Source: SCUN01 sp046598935
GTDB lineage: Bacteria > Acidobacteriota > Vicinamibacteria > Vicinamibacterales > SCN-69-37
Direction of reading: 5' to 3'
DNA length: 13,108 bases
Assembly: GCA_046598935.1 (NCBI GenBank)
Contig: JBKJHW010000037.1
Coordinates: forward strand, 1 to 13,108
Shown one piece after another: positions 1 to 6,935 of this stretch. The translations under genes were made by a program, and so were the position numbers. Position 1 is the first letter of the stretch. Each line of letters begins with the position of its first letter. Below the pieces are notes generated by a model, which saw only the letters and a list, made by a program, of their open reading frames with translations, had not been told where the DNA came from and ran no database searches.

Positions 1-921
1 GTGAAGGTCGTGAAGCGCGCGCTTTTCAAAAAGCCTGGCTTTACGCTCTTTACGATCTTCATGGTTATTGCCCTTGACCTTTCCGCCCAGCAGCCGCAGT
101 TTCGCGCCGGCGTGAAGGTCGTGCCTGTCTACGCCACCGTCACAGACCGGGCCGGGCGGTTCGTCACAGATCTCACCAGGGAACAGTTCGAGATCACCGA
201 CGAGGGCAAGAAGGTTGAGCTGACGCAGTTTTCCAATCAGTTCGTGCCGATCACCGCGGCCATCATGTTGGATTTGAGCAAGAGCATGCTTGGCCGGTAC
301 GACGCGGTCATCGCCGCGGCCGAGCAATTCATCGTGCGCTTGATGCCGGGCGACCGCGCGCGCGTGGGGAGCTTCAGCGAAGAAGTCCGCATGGGGCCGC
401 CGCTCACCGGCGACCGCGACGTGCTCATCAAATTCATCCGCGACAGCTTCGACCTTCGCGTCGGCATGCGCACGCGCCTGTGGGACGCCATTGACGAAGG
501 CGTGAAGTCGCTCGACGGCATCGAAGGCCGCCGGGTGGTCTTTGTCATCACCGACGGCCAGGACACCTGGAGTGTCATCCGCATGGACGACGCGGTGCGG
601 GCGGCGCGGAAGGCGGGGGTGATTCTCTACTGGATCGGCATGAGCGGCACAGGCACGCCCGAGGCGCGGCCGCAGATCAGGGCCAATGCGGGGTTGAAGT
701 ATTTCGTCGAAGAAACCGGCGGCGGCTACATGCGCTTTGCCGAGATCGACGAGATCAACCGGATCATGACGGAAGTCGCGCAGGAGCTGCACCATCAGTA
801 CCTGCTCGGATTCACACCGGCTGTTCTCGACAACAAGCTTCACAAACTCGACGTGCGCGTACCGCAAACGAACTACACTGTGCGCGCTCGGAAAAGCTAT
901 GTGGCTGAGGAGGGTTTGTGA
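1..921 (+). CDS. Exported VWFA-related (acidobacterial-type) protein
   Basis: A 306-residue protein with an N-terminal basic stretch and hydrophobic segment (about residues 13-28, ending LSAQ), read as a Sec signal peptide. It then has a short beta domain (about 35-80) and a von Willebrand A domain (about 84-265). The MIDAS metal site is visible: D-L-S-K-S at 91-95, a threonine in RTRLWDAI near 158, and ITDG with Asp185. The C-terminal part (YLLGFTP at 267-273 through VRARKSY) matches the conserved tail of the 'VWFA-related Acidobacterial domain' family. VWA domains bind proteins through a divalent metal; this family's partner is unknown. The GTG start is the first base of the window, so an upstream start or ribosome site cannot be checked; codon 4 is another GTG. 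Its TGA overlaps the next gene's GTG, implying translational coupling. Family call firm, role unknown. Confidence 0.85.
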   Translation: MKVVKRALFKKPGFTLFTIFMVIALDLSAQQPQFRAGVKVVPVYATVTDRAGRFVTDLTREQFEITDEGKKVELTQFSNQFVPITAAIMLDLSKSMLGRYDAVIAAAEQFIVRLMPGDRARVGSFSEEVRMGPPLTGDRDVLIKFIRDSFDLRVGMRTRLWDAIDEGVKSLDGIEGRRVVFVITDGQDTWSVIRMDDAVRAARKAGVILYWIGMSGTGTPEARPQIRANAGLKYFVEETGGGYMRFAEIDEINRIMTEVAQELHHQYLLGFTPAVLDNKLHKLDVRVPQTNYTVRARKSYVAEEGL

Positions 922-2213
922 AAAGACGTGATTTCGTAAAAACGGCGGCAATGGGCGGCTCGGCGTTGGCGTTCGCGGGTTGCGCGCGCGAAGCGGCCAA
1001 GCCGGCCGACTCGATCGTGGCGGCCGACAGTGGTGTGCACCCGGCGATTGCCGCGCTGACGCCGATGCGCGACGGCATCGTGCCAATCAGCGTCGACGAG
1101 CGAAAATCCCGAATCGCGAAAGCCCAGAAGCTGATGGCCGAACAGAAGATCGACGCGATCTTCATGGAAGGCACGCCGAGCATGTTCTATTTCGTCGACA
1201 TGCGCTGGGGACAGAGCGAGCGCACGTTCGGCGTTGTGATTCCCGCGAAAGGTGACGTCGCATACGTCTCGCCGGCCTTCGAAGTCGATCGCGCGATGGA
1301 ACTGCTCAAGACCGATTACGGCGCCGAAGTGCGCGCGTGGGACGAGCACGAAAGCCCCTACGCCGTCATCGCCGGCATCGTCAAAGACCGCGGCGTGACG
1401 CACCACCGGATCGGCATGGAAGAGCGCGTGCGATTCTTCATCGCCGACGGCGTGCGCAGGGCGGCGCCGGGCTTCGAGATTGTCGACGCGACGCCGGTCA
1501 CGGCCGGTTGCCGGATGTACAAATCGAAAGCCGAGATCGCGCTGATGCAGCGCGCGAACGACGCGACGATCGCCGCCTACCAGGCGGCGTTTCAAACCAT
1601 GAAGGCCGGAATGACGCAGGGCGAGTTGTCCGCGAATATCGCGGCCGCGTTCACGAAACTCGGTTACAGCGGCGGCGCGTCAGTGCAGGTCGGCAAGTGG
1701 TCGGCCCTGCCGCACGGCAGCATCACGCCGCAGACGCTCGAAGAAGGCCAGATCGTGATGGTCGACGGCGGCACGAGTTGCGAAGGCTACGCGTCGGATA
1801 TCACGCGCACCACGGTGCTGGGCAAGCCGACCGACCGGCAGACCGCCGTCTGGAACCAGGAGAAGGAACTGCAGTCGATCGCATTTGCCGCGATGAAACT
1901 CGGCGACCCGTGCGAGAACGTGGATCTCGCCGTGCGCGCAGGGCTCGCGAAGATGGGCTACGGTCCCGGCTACAAACTGCCCGGCACACCGCACCGCACA
2001 GGCCACGGCATCGGCCTCGAGGGCCACGAGTGGACGAACTTCACCACCGGCAACAAGATTCCGCTCGCGCCCGGTCTGTGCTTCAGCAACGAGCCGACGA
2101 TTTCTATTCCGGGTGAATTTGGCATCCGTCTCGAAGATTGCCTCTACTTCGACGAAAACGGCCCGCAGTATTTCTCGAAGCTGAGCAAAGCGATCGATCA
2201 GCCGTTCGGCTAG
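918..2213 (+). CDS. Tat-exported M24 family metallopeptidase (Xaa-Pro peptidase-like) lipoprotein
   Basis: A 431-residue protein starting with GTG in a GTGA overlap with the VWA gene. The N-terminus carries a twin-arginine motif (K-R-R-D-F-V-K, residues 2-8) and then a lipobox-like A-F-A-G-C with Cys22, so a Tat-exported lipoprotein is likely. A creatinase/prolidase N-terminal domain spans about 55-200 and the pita-bread M24 catalytic domain about 205-430. The five expected metal ligands are all present: Asp283 (VDGG), Asp294 (ASDITR), His363 (TGHGIG), Glu392 (NEP) and Glu406 (RLED); His266 in LPHGS fits the substrate-binding His. Family members cleave an N-terminal residue preceding proline using two metal ions. 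Length and C-terminus (SKAIDQPFG) look complete. It probably works on periplasmic peptides; exact specificity cannot be read. No terminator is visible after the TAG. Confidence 0.9.
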   Translation: MKRRDFVKTAAMGGSALAFAGCAREAAKPADSIVAADSGVHPAIAALTPMRDGIVPISVDERKSRIAKAQKLMAEQKIDAIFMEGTPSMFYFVDMRWGQSERTFGVVIPAKGDVAYVSPAFEVDRAMELLKTDYGAEVRAWDEHESPYAVIAGIVKDRGVTHHRIGMEERVRFFIADGVRRAAPGFEIVDATPVTAGCRMYKSKAEIALMQRANDATIAAYQAAFQTMKAGMTQGELSANIAAAFTKLGYSGGASVQVGKWSALPHGSITPQTLEEGQIVMVDGGTSCEGYASDITRTTVLGKPTDRQTAVWNQEKELQSIAFAAMKLGDPCENVDLAVRAGLAKMGYGPGYKLPGTPHRTGHGIGLEGHEWTNFTTGNKIPLAPGLCFSNEPTISIPGEFGIRLEDCLYFDENGPQYFSKLSKAIDQPFG

Positions 2214-2214
2214 G

Positions 2215-2522
2215 TCGATGTGTACTTCGTTCCCGTTGCCGAGGAAGCTCCGAAGGCCCGCTTTGAGCGCCTCGACGCTCTTCACTTCGACGATTAAATC
2301 GTCTTCAACTAAGAGATCCGCGCGGTATCCGCACTCAAGCGAGGCGCCTTTGTACTGCACGGGGATCGCAACCTCCCGTCGAAACCGCACTCCGCGTTGC
2401 AGGAGCTCGTAGGCCAAGCATCCCTGATAGACGGACTCAAGGAGGCCAGGGCCGAGGACGCGATGAACCTCAATTGCGGCGCCAATAACCGATTCAGAAG
2501 CCGGGTGACCGCGGAGCGTCAT
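2215..2522 (-). pseudogene. Decayed GxxExxY family protein (copy 1)
   Basis: Reading the minus strand from the ATG at 2522 gives a clear GxxExxY-family sequence: the naming motif appears as GPGLLESVY, followed by CLAYELLQRG, VAIPVQYKG, ECGYRADLLVEDD and LIVEVKSVEAL. The text then jumps straight to KAGLRSFLGNGNEV. Compared with copy 2 (4673-4966), 30 codons containing the conserved PIHTAQVLTHLRLSG segment are missing in frame. No native stop remains: the frame runs on antisense through the intact M24 gene to 1680, which is why I treat it as broken. No good ribosome site lies before the ATG. GxxExxY proteins are small proteins of unknown function, some with nuclease-like sequence features, often found as scattered copies among repeats. 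The ATG at 2522 overlaps the start of the oligopeptidase gene on the other strand. Confidence 0.75.
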
Positions 2523-4665
2523 GCGTCGACCATCAATGAACCCACCCACGACACGGATCGCGCCCGTCAGCGACACGCTGCACGGCGTCGAAATCGTCGA
2601 CCACTATCGCTGGCTCGAGGGCGACAACTCCGACCCTGCGCAGATGGGCAAGGTCACGCCGGAGGTCGCGGCGTGGACGGACGCGCAAAACGCGCACACG
2701 CGAGCTGTGCTCGATGGCCTGCCAGGCCGTCAGCCCATTGAAGACGCGCTGCGGCCCTTGATCCAGGTCGGCGCGGTCACCGCGCCGGTCGTTCGTTCAC
2801 GGCGTGGCGGGCGCGGCTCGCGCTACTTCTATTCAAAACGCGAAGGCACCGAGAATCAACCCGTGTTCTATTTCCGCGACGGAATCGACGGCCCGGACCA
2901 GGTGCTGATCGATCCGGCGGCGCTCGATTCGAGCGGGTTGACGACGGTCGAATGGATCTCGCCGTCCGAGAATGGCGAAGTCGTCGCGTACGGCACCTAT
3001 CGCTCCGGTGACGAGAACACGACGCTCCACGTGCTCGACGTCAACACGCGGAAAAACACGGGCCTTGAAATCCCGGACAAAACGCAGCCGGCTCAATGGC
3101 TGCCCGACGGTTCCGGATTCGTCTACCAGAACTTGAAAGACGCTCAGGATCCGTACAGCGGCCAGGTGCTCTTTCACACGATGGGCACGCCGGTCGCGAG
3201 CGACCCAGTCCTCTTTCGCCAATATACGAAGGAAGAAAACGACAAGCTGTCGACGACGTGGGGACCGGCTGGCTCGCTCTCGCGTGACGGCAAATGGTTA
3301 CTTCTCACGTATTGGATCGACACCAAGTCGACTGACGCGTGGCTCGTCGACTTCGAAGCATTCCGGAAGACCGGCCGTCTCGACAAGATCGTGGTGTCGG
3401 TCGGAAAGCCCGGCCACGTTTCCGGCGATGCCATCGACGGCACGCTGTACCTGCAGACCACCAAGGACGCGCCACGAGGACGCGTCGTCGCCGTCGGCGC
3501 CGGCGATCCGTCGGAAGCGAATTGGCGCACGATCGTCGCCGAGCGATCCGACGCCGTGATCGAGGCCGTGACGTTCGGCAAGGGCGTTATTGCCGTCACT
3601 TATCTCAAAAACGCGTCCAACATCGTCGAGGTTTTCGAGATGGACGGGCGGCCGCTCGGCGCCGTGACGCAGCCAGGTATCGGCGCAACCATCGTCACGG
3701 CCGAAGAGGATCGCACTGAAGCGTTTCTCACGTTCACGAGTTTCAACTACCCGACGTCAATCTTCCGCATCGATCTATCGCGCCCGACGGCATCACCTGA
3801 ATTGTGGGCGCGGCCCGATGTGCCGGTCGATCCCTCGTCGGTTGACGTGGAACAAGTCTGGTACCCGTCGTTGGACGCGACGATGGTCAGCATGTTCGTC
3901 ATTCACAAGAAGGGGATGGCGAAGGACGGATCGAATCCGGCAATTGTCACTGCCTATGGCGGCTTCAATATCAGCGAGACGCCGGTCTTCGCGCCGACGT
4001 GGTTTCAGTGGTTCGACGCCGGCGGCCTGATCGCGGTGCCGAACCTGCGCGGCGGCGGCGAGTACGGCGACGCGTGGCACGAAGGCGGGATGCTCGACAG
4101 GAAGCAGAACGTGTTCGACGATTTCCACTGCGCGCTCGAGTGGCTGATCGCCAACAAATACACGAGCTCAGACAGGCTCGCGATCAGCGGCGGATCGAAC
4201 GGCGGCTTGCTGACGGGCGCCGCCTTGACGCAGCGGCCGGACCTTTTCTGCGCGGCCATCGTTGCGGTGCCGCTCCTCGACATGCTGCGGTATCAGGATT
4301 TCCTGATGGCGCGCTATTGGGTGCCGGAGTACGGGTCGGCTGAAATCGCGGAGCAGTTTGAGTACCTCCGGCAGTACTCGCCGTACCACAACGTGAAACC
4401 CGGCACGGCCTATCCGGCTGTACTCCTGACGGCCGGCGAGAACGACACGCGCGTGCATGCGATGCACGCCCGCAAAATGGCCGCCGCGCTTCAGGCAGGA
4501 ACGGCGTCGGATCCGGAGACGGCGCCCGTGCTCCTCTGGGTCGACCGCGAAGCCGGTCACGGGCAGGGCAAACCGTTGAATTTGCGCATTCGCGATGCCG
4601 CCGACCAGCGGGCGTTCATCATGTGGCAGCTGGGGATGTTGGAAGATCAAGACCTTTCAACATGA
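2521..4665 (+). CDS. Prolyl oligopeptidase, serine peptidase family S9A
   Basis: Up to 714 residues, the usual length for S9A enzymes. The N-terminal seven-bladed propeller (about 15-450) opens with the typical DTLHGVEIVDHYRWLEGD. The alpha/beta hydrolase domain follows and carries a complete triad: Ser559 in SGGSNGG, Asp642 in ENDTRV (with Arg644, which in the pig enzyme contacts the substrate) and His680 in EAGHGQGKP. Family members cleave short proline-containing peptides on the carboxyl side of proline. The start is uncertain: ATG 2521 has only a GGAG 4 bases upstream, and ATG 2536 (MNPPTTR) is an alternative. Neither gives a signal peptide, so the product is predicted cytosolic as it stands, unlike many homologues. 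Both ends abut GxxExxY remnants, and the last codons and TGA fall inside an inverted repeat (4654-4672). The catalytic region looks intact. Confidence 0.92.
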   Translation: MRRPSMNPPTTRIAPVSDTLHGVEIVDHYRWLEGDNSDPAQMGKVTPEVAAWTDAQNAHTRAVLDGLPGRQPIEDALRPLIQVGAVTAPVVRSRRGGRGSRYFYSKREGTENQPVFYFRDGIDGPDQVLIDPAALDSSGLTTVEWISPSENGEVVAYGTYRSGDENTTLHVLDVNTRKNTGLEIPDKTQPAQWLPDGSGFVYQNLKDAQDPYSGQVLFHTMGTPVASDPVLFRQYTKEENDKLSTTWGPAGSLSRDGKWLLLTYWIDTKSTDAWLVDFEAFRKTGRLDKIVVSVGKPGHVSGDAIDGTLYLQTTKDAPRGRVVAVGAGDPSEANWRTIVAERSDAVIEAVTFGKGVIAVTYLKNASNIVEVFEMDGRPLGAVTQPGIGATIVTAEEDRTEAFLTFTSFNYPTSIFRIDLSRPTASPELWARPDVPVDPSSVDVEQVWYPSLDATMVSMFVIHKKGMAKDGSNPAIVTAYGGFNISETPVFAPTWFQWFDAGGLIAVPNLRGGGEYGDAWHEGGMLDRKQNVFDDFHCALEWLIANKYTSSDRLAISGGSNGGLLTGAALTQRPDLFCAAIVAVPLLDMLRYQDFLMARYWVPEYGSAEIAEQFEYLRQYSPYHNVKPGTAYPAVLLTAGENDTRVHAMHARKMAAALQAGTASDPETAPVLLWVDREAGHGQGKPLNLRIRDAADQRAFIMWQLGMLEDQDLST

Positions 4666-4672
4666 AGGGCCA
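4654..4672. repeat. Left inverted repeat of GxxExxY-bearing insertion
   Basis: The 19 bases CTTTCAACATGAAGGGCCA match the reverse complement of 4963-4981 at 18 of 19 positions. The TGA at 4663-4665 that ends the prolyl oligopeptidase lies within it. Inside the repeat the sequence continues with further AAGGGC/CGAAGG units, which also appear in degenerate form at the other end. Confidence 0.7.
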
Positions 4673-4966
4673 TTAAGGGCTACGAAGGAGATCTTCAGGC
4701 TCAACGGGAACTTCGTTCCCGTTGCCCAGGAAACTCCTTAACCCGGCTTTCAGCGTCAGTTGCCCGAAGTTCAGGAGCAATGCCTGCCGTGCGCCGCTAA
4801 GGCGCAGGTGCGTGAGCACTTGCGCGGTGTGGATCGGCATCAACGTTTCGACGCTCTTCACTTCGACGATCAGATCGTCCTCGACCACGAGATCTGCCCT
4901 GGAGCCGCACTCGAGGGTCGCGCCCTTGTACTGGACGGGGATTGCTACCTCATGGAACTTCGTGGC
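4673..4966 (-). pseudogene. 5'-truncated GxxExxY family protein (copy 2)
   Basis: The minus strand reads FHEVAIPVQYKG, then ECGSRADLVVEDD, LIVEVKSVETLMPIHTAQVL, HLRLSGARQALLLNFG and KAGLRSFLGNGNEVPVEP, ending at a TAA at 4673-4675. This is the C-terminal two thirds of a GxxExxY protein. The N-terminal part with the naming motif is missing, and an in-frame TGA lies just upstream, inside the flanking inverted repeat. An internal ATG at 4888 would give 71 residues, but translation is unlikely. This copy keeps the 30-codon segment lost from copy 1. The two copies are related but clearly diverged, so they are not a recent duplication. The fragment fills most of the space between its inverted-repeat ends, so it looks like the cargo or the body of a small insertion. 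Confidence 0.75.
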
Positions 4967-4981
4967 CCTTCATGTTGAAGG
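4963..4981. repeat. Right inverted repeat of GxxExxY-bearing insertion
   Basis: TGGCCCTTCATGTTGAAGG is the inverted partner of 4654-4672 (18 of 19 matching). Together they delimit a segment of about 328 bases holding GxxExxY copy 2. I see no convincing target-site duplication directly outside the two ends. Confidence 0.7.
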
Positions 4982-5082
4982 TTTTCGCGCGAAAGATTGC
5001 GGCGGCAGCTGGGTATCCTGAAGGAGACATTCCCGTAATGGGACTGTCATAAGGTTGCTTTAGGTGGAACCTGAAGAAACCT

Positions 5083-5964
5083 GTGACAGAGTCTGACACC
5101 CAGCGCATCTTCCAAAAGGTGCACAGCGAATTGCTCGACTCCTTCGATGAAGAACTCGAAATGGAGATCGGCGACTGCGACGACCCCGGCAAGGGCGACC
5201 GGGCGGTCTATTTTCGTGAACTGTTCCGGCTGCAGGGCGAGCTCATCAAGCTGCAGGACTGGGTCGTTAACCAGCAGCTCAAGGTCATTGTCATCTTTGA
5301 AGGCCGCGACGCCGCCGGCAAAGGCGGCATGATCAAGCGCATTTCGCAGCGGCTGAACCCGCGCGTGTGCCGGGTGGCCGCGTTGCCGGCCCCAAGCGAG
5401 CGCGAGCGGACGCAGTGGTATTTCCAGCGGTACACGAACCACCTGCCCGCGGCCGGCGAGATCGTACTGTTCGACCGCAGTTGGTATAACCGCGCGGGCG
5501 TCGAGCGCGTCATGGGGTTTTGCAGCGATTCGGAGCTCGAGGAATTTTTCCGCACCGTTCCCGAGTTCGAAAAAATGCTGATCCGGTCCGGCATCGTGCT
5601 GGTGAAGTACTGGTTCTCGATCACCGACGAAGAACAGTATTTGCGATTTCAAATGCGGATTCAGGATCCGCTCAAGCAATGGAAGCTCAGCCCGATGGAC
5701 CTCGAATCACGGCGGCGGTGGGACGATTACACCAAGGCGAAGGAAGAGATGCTCACGCGCACGCACACGCCCGAAGCGCCGTGGTGGGTCGTCGATGCGG
5801 TCGACAAGAAGCGCGCGCGGCTCAACTGCATTCACCATCTGTTGAGCCAGATCCCGTATCGCGAAATCCAGCGCCCACCGGTCCTGCTGCCGACCCGCGA
5901 CCACGACGCGGACTTCAGCCGGACCAGCGTGCCAACGGCGATGTACGTCCCCAACGTGTTTTAG
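5083..5964 (+). CDS. ppk2: Polyphosphate kinase 2 family protein
   Basis: A 293-residue protein with the full PPK2 signature. Walker A is GRDAAGKGG at 74-82 (Lys80), preceded by VIFE. The Walker B region is DRSWYNRAGVERVMGF at 131-146, and a lid region follows KYWFSI (175-180) with QMRIQDPLKQWKLSPMD. The single-domain length fits class I PPK2. Such enzymes transfer phosphate between polyphosphate and nucleoside diphosphates in the cytoplasm, often favouring NTP synthesis; direction and base preference cannot be read here. The start is GTG 5083, the only good start after the in-frame TAA at 5050. Its ribosome site is poor (AGGTGG at 5062-5067 is rather far). A better site, GAAGGAG at 5020-5026, precedes a 4-codon ORF (5038-5052) in the leader; whether that matters is unclear. 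The TRAP operon begins 29 bases downstream on the same strand. Confidence 0.93.
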   Translation: MTESDTQRIFQKVHSELLDSFDEELEMEIGDCDDPGKGDRAVYFRELFRLQGELIKLQDWVVNQQLKVIVIFEGRDAAGKGGMIKRISQRLNPRVCRVAALPAPSERERTQWYFQRYTNHLPAAGEIVLFDRSWYNRAGVERVMGFCSDSELEEFFRTVPEFEKMLIRSGIVLVKYWFSITDEEQYLRFQMRIQDPLKQWKLSPMDLESRRRWDDYTKAKEEMLTRTHTPEAPWWVVDAVDKKRARLNCIHHLLSQIPYREIQRPPVLLPTRDHDADFSRTSVPTAMYVPNVF

Positions 5965-5976
5965 CGGGCTGGCAAT

Positions 5977-5982
5977 TACAAT
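5977..5982 (+). promoter_or_regulatory. Possible -10 box for the TRAP operon
   Basis: TACAAT lies 11 bases before the ATG at 5994 and just after the polyphosphate kinase stop. It would give a very short leader. No convincing -35 hexamer is seen at the normal distance, so this is a weak prediction; read-through from the kinase gene is equally possible. Confidence 0.3.
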
Positions 5983-5993
5983 AGCGAATCAGG

Positions 5994-6917
5994 ATGCTCT
6001 CCAACACCCTTCACCACACCCTCCGCCTCTCGGCGGCTGCGCTCCTGGTCGCAGGCCTGTCCGGCTGTTCCCTGAAAGGCGTCGCGGTCAAAGCCGTCGC
6101 CAACTCCCTCGCGGCACCCGGCGATGTCTTTACGCGCGATAACGACCCACAACTGGTCAGGGACGCGATCCCATTTGCCCTCAAGACGTACGAGTCGCTC
6201 CTCGAGACGGTTCCGAAACACCAGCCGCTCCTGATCGCGACCTGCAGCGGCTTCACGTCATACTCCTACGGCTTCGTGCAGACCGAGGCCGAGCTTCTGC
6301 AGTTCACCGATCGCAACGCCTCACGCGCCGGCATCGACCGCGCGATGAAGATGTATCTCCGCGCGAAGGACTACTGCATGCGCGCGATGGAATTGCGCTA
6401 CCCCGGTATGACCAAAGCCCTCCTGATGGATCCGGACGAGGCGCTGAAGAAGACGACGAAGAAAGACGTCGAGCTCCTGTATTGGACGGCCGCGTCGTGG
6501 GGCTCGGGCATGTCTCTCGGCAAAGACCAGCCCGATCTCATCGTCGACTTCCCCATCGTGCGCGCGCTGGCCAACCGCGCGCTGGCGCTCGATCCGGATT
6601 GGAGCAACGGCACGATTCACGAGCTCTTCATCACGCTCGACAGCCAGCCGGCGGAGCTCGGCGGATCGCCGGAAGGCGCGCGCAAGCATTTCGCGGAAGC
6701 GATCCGGATTCAAAAAGGCCAGTTGCCCGGGCCGTACGTGGAATTGGCCGAAGGCCAGTCGGTCTTCAACCAGGATCGCGCTGAGTTTGAGAAACTGATG
6801 AACCAGGCGATCGCGCTCGATCCGAACGTCCAGCCGAGCGTGCGGCTGGTCTCGCTGATCATGCAGAAACGCGCGCGCGGCATGCTCGACCACATCGATC
6901 AATTGTTTTCGAAATAG
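5994..6917 (+). CDS. TRAP transporter-associated TatT family lipoprotein
   Basis: A 307-residue protein beginning with a lipoprotein signal: the hydrophobic SAAALLVAG is followed by L-S-G-C, with Cys25 as the lipidation site. The mature part is helical and resembles the TatT (T-component) family, with segments such as CSGFTSYSYGFVQTEAE and the later TPR-like repeats around ALANRALALDPDW, HFAEAIRIQKG and LMNQAIALDPNVQPS. TatT proteins, described in Treponema, assemble into TPR-type oligomers that bind the TRAP solute-binding protein and are thought to help deliver a hydrophobic ligand in the periplasm. The next genes encode exactly that solute-binding protein (18-base gap) and the permease, so a three-gene TPAT operon is well supported. 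ATG 5994 is preceded by a weak CAGG ribosome site. Substrate unknown. Confidence 0.85.
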   Translation: MLSNTLHHTLRLSAAALLVAGLSGCSLKGVAVKAVANSLAAPGDVFTRDNDPQLVRDAIPFALKTYESLLETVPKHQPLLIATCSGFTSYSYGFVQTEAELLQFTDRNASRAGIDRAMKMYLRAKDYCMRAMELRYPGMTKALLMDPDEALKKTTKKDVELLYWTAASWGSGMSLGKDQPDLIVDFPIVRALANRALALDPDWSNGTIHELFITLDSQPAELGGSPEGARKHFAEAIRIQKGQLPGPYVELAEGQSVFNQDRAEFEKLMNQAIALDPNVQPSVRLVSLIMQKRARGMLDHIDQLFSK

Positions 6918-6935
6918 ACGCAGGAGATCTCACAC

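Noticed and set aside
897..1595. 232-residue open frame antisense to the M24 peptidase
   Set aside because: The peptidase strand has all catalytic residues, whereas this frame has biased composition and no motif.
1680..2214. C-terminal extension of the GxxExxY copy 1 frame through the M24 gene
   Set aside because: GxxExxY homology ends at about GNGNEV; the remaining frame is antisense shadow caused by loss of the native stop.
2214..2530. Terminal inverted repeats around GxxExxY copy 1 (GGTCGATG / CGTCGACC)
   Set aside because: Only about 8 bases match, imperfectly, which is not enough to call element ends.
5038..5052. Four-codon ORF (MGLS) behind a GAAGGAG site upstream of the polyphosphate kinase
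   Set aside because: Too short to assign; it could influence translation of the kinase, but nothing else supports a role.
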